A stretch of 8,158 bases of DNA from Prevotellaceae bacterium (lineage in GTDB: Bacteria; Bacteroidota; Bacteroidia; Bacteroidales; UBA932). The stretch is taken from NCBI GenBank assembly GCA_031285695.1, contig JAITVR010000173.1, positions 1 through 8,158 of the forward strand, in the 5' to 3' direction. The notes beneath the pieces are model-generated. The model worked only from the letters and a program-made list of their open reading frames with translations. It was not told the origin of the DNA and did no database searches. The translations under genes and the position numbers were made by a program. Shown piece after piece: positions 1 through 6,149 of this stretch (the first letter of the stretch is position 1; each line of letters starts with the position of its first letter).

Positions 1-1
1 C

Positions 2-856
2 TGTGAGGATATTGTGCTCACCGCCACCCCTGCCACGGGTACCGGCACCATGACCTACAGCTGGTACAGCGGCCCCACCGCCGCCGCCTGCACCACCGCC
101 GTGGCGGGCTGCGGCAACAGCGAAACCTGCGCCATACCTGCTGCCAACGCCTTAAATACCGTGGTGTACAAGCGCACGGTGGTAAGCAGCGAGTGCCCCG
201 CCGAGGTGCAGCAAACCACCATTACCGTGCAGTACCAAGGGATAAAGGTGGGCACCAACTGTTGGGCGCCCGTAAACGTGGGCAACACCGGCAGCTGGGC
301 CGAAAAGCCCGACAGCCCCGGCGGCCTCTTCCAGTACAACCGCAACAAGGTTTGGCACGCCAGCATTCCCGGTAGTGGCGTTGCCATTCCCGGCTGGATT
401 ACGAGCATTGATGAAAATGCGGAGTGGAACGAAATTGCCAACCCCGTGTGCCCCGCAGGGTGGCGGCTGCCTACAAGTGCACAGTTTCATGCGTTGGATA
501 CCGAGAGCGGCGGTAGCAGCGTTAGCACCGACGGTACCAATACGAATGGCGGCACTTGGGCAGCTGCCAACGCACGCGGCAACGCCGTAGCCGGCAGGTT
601 TTACGGACCCAAGCACGCCACCTGCTCGCTCGCCGCAAGCGGCTCTATGGACGGCTGCATCTTTCTGCCGGCTGTAGGCCGCCGTAACTATTCCCAGGGT
701 ATAATCGGCACTTCAGGCTCGGGGAACTACTGGAGCGACAAGCAGCAAGCTAGCGATAGGGGATACCAGCTGTTCTTTACCAGCACAAGCAGTATCCCCA
801 GGGAGCATAACAACAAGGCGGGTGGAATGTCTGCGAGGTGCATGAAGACAATGTAA
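2..856 (+). CDS. Secreted/surface protein with C-terminal FISUMP domain (3' part only)
   Basis: The reading frame is open from base 2, so the N-terminus lies outside the window; 284 residues are visible. Residues 1-80 are Ser/Thr/Ala-rich with a YSWYSG motif and several cysteines. They resemble the Ig-like (PKD/SprB-type) repeats of large Bacteroidota surface proteins. From about residue 80 the sequence matches the FISUMP pattern (Fibrobacter succinogenes major paralogous domain): GTNCWAPVN near the start, VCPAGWRLPT at about 149-158, a FLPAVGRRN core at about 221-229, NYWSD at about 242-246, and GMSARCMK at the C-terminus. FISUMP domains occur on exported proteins, but their biochemical role is not established. 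No type IX sorting domain follows, since the protein ends with the FISUMP domain. The gene is richer in G+C by eye than the later genes. I am confident of the domain and frame, not of any function. Confidence 0.85.
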   Translation, partial: CEDIVLTATPATGTGTMTYSWYSGPTAAACTTAVAGCGNSETCAIPAANALNTVVYKRTVVSSECPAEVQQTTITVQYQGIKVGTNCWAPVNVGNTGSWAEKPDSPGGLFQYNRNKVWHASIPGSGVAIPGWITSIDENAEWNEIANPVCPAGWRLPTSAQFHALDTESGGSSVSTDGTNTNGGTWAAANARGNAVAGRFYGPKHATCSLAASGSMDGCIFLPAVGRRNYSQGIIGTSGSGNYWSDKQQASDRGYQLFFTSTSSIPREHNNKAGGMSARCMKTM

Positions 857-968
857 AACTACATGGAGGGCTGAGAATGAAAGAGCCCGACTGTCGCAGT
901 AGTCCCCAAAAACGCACCCCCAGAGCTATAGCCGCGGCAGGTAACTCCCAAAAATGTTACTCCTTTTA

Positions 969-998
969 GGTATGCAAGGGCGTATGCCTTTGCATACC
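969..998 (+). terminator. Strong 30-base hairpin, possible terminator or REP-like palindrome
   Basis: The 30 bases fold end to end into a 13-pair stem with one G-T wobble and a four-base GTAT loop. The outer arms are GGTATGCAA and TTGCATACC, and the inner arms are GGC and GCC. It lies 113 bases after the FISUMP gene stop and before the secDF promoter, so it could end the upstream transcript. Only a short CTTTC follows it, so it is a weak candidate for a classical Rho-independent terminator. It could instead be a dispersed palindromic repeat. The wider gap (857-1118) also holds a small GTAAC/GTTAC inverted repeat at 941-960 and no convincing gene. Confidence 0.5.
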
Positions 999-1035
999 TT
1001 TCATACTCAATTCCCCACTCATTTTTGCCCCAACC

Positions 1036-1066
1036 TTTGAAGTTTCAATAAAAAAGCTTAAATTTG
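1036..1066 (+). promoter_or_regulatory. Bacteroidota-type promoter for secDF
   Basis: TTTG at 1036-1039 and TAAATTTG at 1059-1066 are separated by 19 bases. This matches the known Bacteroides housekeeping promoter (TTTG at about -33, TAnnTTTG at about -7). A transcript would start near 1072-1076, giving a leader of about 45 bases. That leader is A+T-rich and has no Shine-Dalgarno sequence before the secDF ATG (ATAGAAA precedes it), which is normal for the phylum. Confidence 0.7.
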
Positions 1067-1118
1067 CGACCTTAAAAATACCGTACTCACATTCGTATAA
1101 TTCAAATTTTTATAGAAA

Positions 1119-4100
1119 ATGCAAGGAAAAGGAGCAATTAAATTTTTAGCCATCGTGCTGGGCTTGGTATGCCTGTTCGAGCTATCATTCTCGCTGGTTA
1201 CCTACCGCGTGGGCAAAAAGGCCGAGGCCTACGCCACCGATGCCAGCGGCAACATTGACGCAGCGCGCGAGGCGGCCTACTTGGATTCCATGTCGGCCGA
1301 AGTGGTGTACAACATTGGCGTGGCCAAGTTTACCTACAAGGAGTGCAAGGACAAGGAAATCAACCTTGGCCTCGACCTCAAGGGCGGCATGAACGTGATG
1401 CTGGAAATCTCAACCGCCGACATTATTCGCGCTATGGCGAATAACAGCAGCGACGAAAATTTCCAAAAAGCCATTGCGCTGGCGCAAAAAAATGAGTCGA
1501 ACAGCCAGGCAGATTTTGTAACGCTATTTGCCGAAGCCTTCAAGGAAGTTGCCCCCGGCGACAAGCTAAGCCGCATTTTCGGCACCTACGAAATGCGCGA
1601 GCAAATCAACGCCGCCACCAGCGATGCCGATGTTATTACCGTTATTCGCGGCCAGGCCGAAGCCGCCATGGCCAACTCGTTCAACGTGCTCCGCAGCCGT
1701 ATCGACCGCTTTGGCGTAACCCAGCCCAACCTACAGCGCCTGGGCAATACAGGCCGCATTCTCGTTGAGCTTCCGGGCGTAAAAGACCCCGAGCGCGTGC
1801 GCAAGCTGCTGCAGGGAACTGCCAACCTCGAATTTTGGGAAACCTACGAAAACGCCGAGCTCTTTATGGCGTTGACCGAGGCCAACAACAAGGTTAAGGA
1901 GTATGTGGACTCACAAGAACCTGCTACCGCTAAAAAGGACGAAGCAAAGGCGGAAGCCAAAGAAAGTGATGAGGTGAGCGATGTGCTTTCGCAGCTCGAT
2001 GAAGCTGCCGAAACCGACTCAACCGCCGCTGCTGCCGAAGCCGATTTTGCAAAAAACAATCCGCTCTTTCACCTGCTCATGCCTTCGGTTGACCAAACCA
2101 CCGGTCAGCCTGCGCCAAGCGCGCGCGTAGGCATTGCGCACTACCGCGATACGAGCAAAATTCGCCGTTGGTTGGAGCTGGCGCAGGTGCGCTCACTCTT
2201 TCCCCGCGATGTGCGCTTCATGTGGTCTATCAAGCCTATTGATAACGGCTCTACCTACTACGAGCTCATTGCCATTAAGGCCAACACGCGCGACGGCAAA
2301 GCTCCGCTCGACGGCGGTGTGGTGGTGGACGCCAACAAAGCCTTTAGCGGCAACAGCGCCTACGCCGAAGTTTCCATGGCAATGAACGCCGAAGGTGCAA
2401 AAATTTGGGCGCGCCTTACCGCCGACAATATTGGCAAGTGCGTGGCTATTGTGCTCGACGGCTACGTTTACTCATACCCTCGCGTAAACACCGAAATCAG
2501 CGGCGGACAATCGTCTATTACCGGCAACTTCTCACCCGAAGAAGCCGATGACTTGGCCAACGTACTTAAGTCGGGTAAGCTGCCTACGCCTGCTCGCATT
2601 ATTCAAGAAGCGGTGGTAGGTCCTTCACTTGGTCAAGAATCTATCAATGCAGGTATGAACTCGTTTGTCATTGCCTTTGTTATGGTGCTGCTGTACGTGT
2701 TCTTCTTTTACAACACGGCAGGTTTGGTGGCCAACATTGCGTTGGTGTGCAACCTCTTCCTGCTCTTCGGCGTACTCGCCTCGCTGCGCGCGGTGCTTAC
2801 GCTGCCGGGCATTGCAGGTATTGTGCTTACCATGGGCATGGCGGTGGACGCCAACGTTATTATTTACGAACGTATTAAGGAAGAAATGCGTGCCGGAAAA
2901 GGCTTACGCTTAGCTATTTCCGATGGTTACAAAAACGCTTACTCCGCTATTATTGACGGTAACGTAACCACGCTGATTACGGGTGTAATGCTGTTTTTCT
3001 TTGGTTCGGGTCCCGTGCAGGGCTTTGCCACCACGCTGATTATCGGTATTCTTACCTCAATGTTCAGCGCCATATTTATTTCAAGGCTTGTATTCTTATT
3101 CTTGCTGGATAAGAATTGGACGGTTAAATTTGACAACCGTATTACCCGCAACCTGCTGCAAAATGTACACATTGACTTTGTGGGCATTCGCAAGTATGGC
3201 TACGCGCTCTCTATTGCCATTACCGTTTTGGGTTGCGTGTCGCTGGGCGTGCGCGGCGTGAGCTACGGTGTTGACTTTGCCGGCGGTCGCACCTTTACCG
3301 TGCGCTTTGACAAGGAAGTTACGGCCGAAGATGCGCGCGCCGAAGTGCGCAAGCAAATTGCCGACACAAAAGGCGCTTCGGTAGAAGTAAAAACCTTTGG
3401 CAACTCTGGACAGCAGCTGAAGATTACCACCGACTACCTCATTGCCGACCAGTCAACCGCTGCCGATAGCATGGTAGAGGTAATGCTGTTCAGCGCGCTG
3501 AAGCCGCTGTTTGTGCAAAACATGACTTTCTCCGAATTTATTTCTACGCTCGATAATCCGCACGGCATTATCAGCTCCGAAAAAGTTGGTCCTACCGTAG
3601 CCGACGACATTAAGCGCGATGCGGTAATTGCCGTGATACTTGCGGTAATTGCCATGTTTGTTTACATTGCCGTTCGCTTCCGCAAGTGGCAGTGGGGCAT
3701 GGGTGCAGCCGCTTCGCAGGCGCACGATGCGCTGGTGGTCATCTTCCTGTTTTCCGCCATATCGGGGCTTGTACCTTGGACTATGGACATTGACCAAACC
3801 TTTATTGCGGCGCTGCTTACCATCATTGGTTACTCCATCAACGATACGGTTATTATTTTCGACCGCATTCGCGAAAACATTGCCAACCACCCCAAAGTTT
3901 CACTTAAGGATAATATCAACAACGCCGTAAACACCTGCTTGATGCGTACGCTCAACACCTCAAGCACCACGCTTATTGTGCTGCTCTTGATTTTCCTACT
4001 CGGTGGCGAAACCATTCAAGGCTTTACCTTTGCTATGATGGTGGGCGTTATTTTCGGTACTTACTCTTCAACCTTCATTGCCACCTCGCTGGCCTACGAT

Positions 4101-4142
4101 GCGTTGAAAAGAAAGGAAAAAAAGGCGCTAAAGGCTAAGTAA
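1119..4142 (+). CDS. secDF: SecDF, fused protein-export membrane protein SecD-SecF
   Basis: This 1,007-residue protein is the proton-driven accessory subunit of the Sec translocon, which pulls exported proteins across the inner membrane from the periplasmic side. The first transmembrane helix is at about 7-28. The conserved SecD start LGLDLKGGMN lies at 83-92 and begins the large periplasmic P1 region (to about 500), which includes LRSRIDRFGV at 191-200. Five further SecD helices span about 513-662, with GMAVDANV at 573-580. The SecF half begins with a helix at about 694-712, then YGVDFAGGRTF at 716-726, and five helices at about 832-990 with SINDTVIIFDRI at 906-917. Asp577, Asp909 and Arg943 appear to match the charged residues proposed for proton transport in Thermus SecDF (inference by motif). 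Residues about 262-312 form an acidic, Ala/Lys/Glu-rich insert. Separate SecD and SecF are common elsewhere; the fusion is usual in Bacteroidota. ATG 1119 puts the first helix directly at the N-terminus and follows the promoter closely. Confidence 0.97.
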   Translation: MQGKGAIKFLAIVLGLVCLFELSFSLVTYRVGKKAEAYATDASGNIDAAREAAYLDSMSAEVVYNIGVAKFTYKECKDKEINLGLDLKGGMNVMLEISTADIIRAMANNSSDENFQKAIALAQKNESNSQADFVTLFAEAFKEVAPGDKLSRIFGTYEMREQINAATSDADVITVIRGQAEAAMANSFNVLRSRIDRFGVTQPNLQRLGNTGRILVELPGVKDPERVRKLLQGTANLEFWETYENAELFMALTEANNKVKEYVDSQEPATAKKDEAKAEAKESDEVSDVLSQLDEAAETDSTAAAAEADFAKNNPLFHLLMPSVDQTTGQPAPSARVGIAHYRDTSKIRRWLELAQVRSLFPRDVRFMWSIKPIDNGSTYYELIAIKANTRDGKAPLDGGVVVDANKAFSGNSAYAEVSMAMNAEGAKIWARLTADNIGKCVAIVLDGYVYSYPRVNTEISGGQSSITGNFSPEEADDLANVLKSGKLPTPARIIQEAVVGPSLGQESINAGMNSFVIAFVMVLLYVFFFYNTAGLVANIALVCNLFLLFGVLASLRAVLTLPGIAGIVLTMGMAVDANVIIYERIKEEMRAGKGLRLAISDGYKNAYSAIIDGNVTTLITGVMLFFFGSGPVQGFATTLIIGILTSMFSAIFISRLVFLFLLDKNWTVKFDNRITRNLLQNVHIDFVGIRKYGYALSIAITVLGCVSLGVRGVSYGVDFAGGRTFTVRFDKEVTAEDARAEVRKQIADTKGASVEVKTFGNSGQQLKITTDYLIADQSTAADSMVEVMLFSALKPLFVQNMTFSEFISTLDNPHGIISSEKVGPTVADDIKRDAVIAVILAVIAMFVYIAVRFRKWQWGMGAAASQAHDALVVIFLFSAISGLVPWTMDIDQTFIAALLTIIGYSINDTVIIFDRIRENIANHPKVSLKDNINNAVNTCLMRTLNTSSTTLIVLLLIFLLGGETIQGFTFAMMVGVIFGTYSSTFIATSLAYDALKRKEKKALKAK

Positions 4143-4158
4143 ACTTTTAAAAACTCCG

Positions 4159-4236
4159 AAGTTGAGAGCTGAGAGTTGAGAATTGAGAGCGCGAAAAATC
4201 ACTCTCAGCGCTCCATTTTCAGCTCTCAACTTTTTT
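4159..4236 (+). terminator. Repeat-built terminator-like hairpin between secDF and the TonB-C gene
   Basis: The arms 4159-4172 (AAGTTGAGAGCTGA) and 4219-4232 (TCAGCTCTCAACTT) are perfectly complementary over 14 bases. The 3' arm runs into six T residues (4231-4236), as in a Rho-independent terminator for secDF. The 46-base loop can also pair internally: GCTGAGAG (4169-4176) with CTCTCAGC (4202-4209), and GAGCGC with GCGCTC, so alternative folds compete. The T-run ends three bases before the ATG of the next gene, so the structure could also limit that gene's transcription or translation. Confidence 0.7.
4161..4188 (+). repeat. Four-copy heptad tandem repeat (GTTGAGA type)
   Basis: Four contiguous 7-base units can be read: GTTGAGA, GCTGAGA, GTTGAGA and ATTGAGA. 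Inverted copies lie downstream, TCTCAGC at 4203-4209 and TCTCAAC at 4224-4230, and they supply the 3' side of the hairpin. The block is intergenic and no coding role is apparent. Confidence 0.8.
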
Positions 4237-4239
4237 ATA

Positions 4240-4965
4240 ATGTCGTTCAACTTTCACAGCGCGGTAAGCAAGCTTGGCGAGGCCATTCACAAGCATCAGG
4301 CGGGACTTTATGTAACCATAATTTTTCACCTGCTGCTGGCTATTGCCTTTATGGGATTGAAAATACATGGCGTAGAAACGCAGTCGCCCCTAAGCATTGA
4401 AATGGATTACTCGCAGGAGGAAGAGCAAAAAATGTTGGAGGAATTGCAGCGCGAAAAGCAAAATTTGGAGGCGCAAGTCAACCAAATGCTGGGGCAAACG
4501 CGCGAGCAGCTGCGCAATGTGGCCGTAAACGAAGCATGGAGAGAGGAGCAAACCGAGCGCAGCCAAGTGCTAAACGAAAATGACGAGCTGCAAAAAAAGA
4601 TAGAAGCCACGCGCAAAATGCTGCAACAACCCGACGCGCCCAACCAACCGGCACCCGTAGAAAAACCGAAAAAAGAGGAGCTCTACACCGGCCCCTCCGT
4701 CATGTCGTGGAAGCTCGATGGGCGCAGCGCCTACAGCCTGCCCGTGCCCGTGTACCAGTGCGAAGCCGGCGGAACAGTGGTAGTCAACATTACCGTAGCG
4801 CAGCGCGGAAACGTAGCGTCAGCAAGCGTTGCCAAAGATTTATCGGCAAGCAATATTTGCCTGCACGAAGCGGCCATGCGCGCAGCCATGCTGTCAAAAT
4901 TTTCCCCTGCCGAAAGCTCAAAGCCTCAGCAAGGAACAATAACCTACAGCTTCATAGCGCAGTAA
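4240..4965 (+). CDS. TonB-C-domain inner-membrane protein with periplasmic coiled coil
   Basis: The 241-residue protein has a TonB-like layout. A short cytoplasmic N-terminus is followed by one membrane helix (about 23-42), a Glu/Gln/Lys-rich predicted coiled coil (about 56-130), a Pro-rich linker (about 131-145, QPDAPNQPAPVEKPKK) and a C-terminal domain (about 165-241). The C-terminal domain has LPVPVYQCEAGGTVVVNITV at 167-186, CLHEAAMRAA at 207-216 and GTITYSF at 232-238, a pattern found in TonB-C-like proteins of Bacteroidota. True TonB passes inner-membrane energy to outer-membrane receptors. Here no ExbB/ExbD or receptor gene is in view, and the linker is acidic and helical rather than the long Pro-Lys type, so energy transduction is not shown. 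The ATG at 4240 is chosen over an in-frame ATG at 4183 because the latter lies in the repeat and would add 19 residues with no recognisable character. The protein may instead be a structural or regulatory envelope factor. Confidence 0.8.
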   Translation: MSFNFHSAVSKLGEAIHKHQAGLYVTIIFHLLLAIAFMGLKIHGVETQSPLSIEMDYSQEEEQKMLEELQREKQNLEAQVNQMLGQTREQLRNVAVNEAWREEQTERSQVLNENDELQKKIEATRKMLQQPDAPNQPAPVEKPKKEELYTGPSVMSWKLDGRSAYSLPVPVYQCEAGGTVVVNITVAQRGNVASASVAKDLSASNICLHEAAMRAAMLSKFSPAESSKPQQGTITYSFIAQ

Positions 4966-5032
4966 AAACAAGATAAAACGATAAATTCTTGCAAAAATTT
5001 CTACATTAGGTTGTAACTTGAGAGGATTACAC

Positions 5033-5060
5033 GAGCCAAGGAGTAGCACCTCGGCTCTTT
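5033..5060. terminator. Possible terminator between convergent genes
   Basis: GAGCC (5033-5037) and GGCTC (5053-5057) pair, and after one mismatch AGG/CCT extends the stem around a 7-base loop. TTT follows on the plus strand; the minus side has no T-run. The hairpin lies in the 107-base gap where the plus-strand gene ending at 4965 meets the minus-strand gene ending at 5073. Its position fits a shared terminator, but the T-tract is poor. Confidence 0.35.
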
Positions 5061-5072
5061 GCTATGCTCATT

Positions 5073-6014
5073 TTACCTTACCCATCTTCCTGTTTCCTTG
5101 TCCACCTTGCCTCTTTTGCGTAGGCGAATGGTAGAGGGAGGTCTTACCGCCTCCTCCAGCAGCCATTTTCCCTGCTTGAATATAAGGCCATCGTAGCTTT
5201 CGCTGGGTATGTAGCGCTCGTAGCGGCCGCGCAGCTGCGGGTACATGGGCACAAGGTTGGAAAAGACAATCATCTTGGTTTTTTCTACGTAGCGGAGCTC
5301 CATAATGGCCTGCGCATTGTACTCAAAAATAATGCGGTAGCTTAGCTTGCCTTTTCGTGCAAAAATGGGCGCGCCAAACGTGCACTCGCCGTTGGGCTTC
5401 ACGTTGAGTACCTCTACCACTTTTTTGCTGCTTTGCGCCTCGCCGCCCGTGGGCGAAATGCCTATGAGCGTGTACGCCGTAGCCTTGGAATAGGGTAGGG
5501 TGCGCTCCACCACGGTGGTGTACAGCGCGCCAAACCACTCGTGCGCGCCGAGTTCTTTGCCCTCTACCAGCCGCGTGGGCAGCCGCTTATCGTGAAGCGT
5601 GGTGAGCGTGGCGGCGACATCAGCCTTGGTTTTTCGCGTAAGCACAAAACCAAAGTAGCGGTTGCCGTCGGGTAGGGGAACGTTCCACGTAAAAGTGCGC
5701 ACCAGCCCGTTGGGCGAGGCCGCTCGGTACAGGTACGGAATGGAGTCGAAGGGGTAGAGGAAGGCAGAATCCTGCCGCAGCGTTTCTTCGAGCAGCGCGG
5801 CAAAGCTGCGGTTGAGCGCCATGCGGAGGGCGGTGTCGCAGTCGTTGGTTACATGCTGGGCGGCTATGCGCAGCGTGTCGCCGTTGCACACCTGCGCCAC
5901 GCGCTGTATGGCGGTGCGGAGTTCGCTTTCGCGCCGGGCAAAGTCTTTTTGGCCGAAGGCAAAAAGCGTGCTGCCGGAAAGAAGAAAGAAGGTAAGAAGA
6001 AGGATATGCTTCAT
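5073..6014 (-). CDS. Secreted protein of unknown function, Bacteroidota family
   Basis: The 313-residue product starts with a clear signal peptide: MKH, a hydrophobic run of about 17 residues, then cleavage probably near residue 21 (FAFGQ). ATG 6014 is preferred to the in-frame ATG at 6044 because it places this signal at the N-terminus. No Shine-Dalgarno sequence precedes either. The mature protein has a helical N-terminal part with Cys43 and Cys59. Residues about 90-290 look beta-rich, with FTWNVPLPDGNRYFGF at 108-123, AYTLIGISPTG at 180-190, RIIFEYNAQAIMELRY at 227-242 and SYDGLIFKQGKW at 273-284. This pattern resembles uncharacterised secreted proteins I know from Bacteroidales genomes. 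I recognise no catalytic motif and assign no activity. The C-terminus is basic and Arg-rich (about 291-313). The gene lies 135 bases after the aminotransferase with a hairpin between them, so it is probably a separate unit. I found no TAnnTTTG promoter ahead of it. Confidence 0.8.
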   Translation of the reverse strand: MKHILLLTFFLLSGSTLFAFGQKDFARRESELRTAIQRVAQVCNGDTLRIAAQHVTNDCDTALRMALNRSFAALLEETLRQDSAFLYPFDSIPYLYRAASPNGLVRTFTWNVPLPDGNRYFGFVLTRKTKADVAATLTTLHDKRLPTRLVEGKELGAHEWFGALYTTVVERTLPYSKATAYTLIGISPTGGEAQSSKKVVEVLNVKPNGECTFGAPIFARKGKLSYRIIFEYNAQAIMELRYVEKTKMIVFSNLVPMYPQLRGRYERYIPSESYDGLIFKQGKWLLEEAVRPPSTIRLRKRGKVDKETGRWVR

Positions 6015-6058
6015 TCGCGATTTATAAAGAGTAAAATTTCTCATTGTGCATTCTTACT

Positions 6059-6137
6059 AAAAAGAAATTTAAGAAGATTAGGAATAGAGAATATTCTTAG
6101 ACTTCTTGAACTTCCTAATATTCTTTTTCTTCTTTGG
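6059..6137. repeat. Inverted array of 9-base repeats; terminator-like on the minus strand
   Basis: Three direct 9-base units (AAAAAGAAA, TTTAAGAAG, ATTAGGAAT at 6059-6085) are followed, after a 7-base spacer, by five inverted units at 6093-6137: ATTCTTAGA, CTTCTTGAA, CTTCCTAAT, ATTCTTTTT and CTTCTTTGG. The segments 6061-6084 and 6112-6135 pair at 19 of 24 positions, including an uninterrupted 8-base core (ATTAGGAA 6077-6084 with TTCCTAAT 6112-6119). Read on the minus strand, the block follows the aminotransferase stop and ends in TTTCTTTTT, so it may act as that gene's terminator. It is A+T-rich, unlike the flanking genes. Confidence 0.7.
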
Positions 6138-6149
6138 CACGACATAAGA

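Noticed and set aside
877..969. A 30-codon reading frame (ATG 877 to TAG 969) in the gap before secDF.
   Set aside because: It has no recognisable protein features and no clear start signal, and its stop overlaps the hairpin. Its length is not unusual for chance.
3453..3890. A 145-codon minus-strand frame inside secDF.
   Set aside because: It lies opposite conserved SecF sequence and shows no protein family features, so it is a shadow of the real gene.
4025..4032. TACCTTTG, which matches the promoter -7 pattern, near the end of secDF.
   Set aside because: There is no TTTG at the expected upstream distance, and the bases encode a conserved SecF helix. It is probably a chance match.
4183..4239. 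N-terminal extension of the TonB-C gene from ATG 4183.
   Set aside because: It starts inside the heptad repeat and crosses the hairpin, and the added 19 residues look like translated repeat. ATG 4240 gives a normal short cytoplasmic end before the membrane helix.
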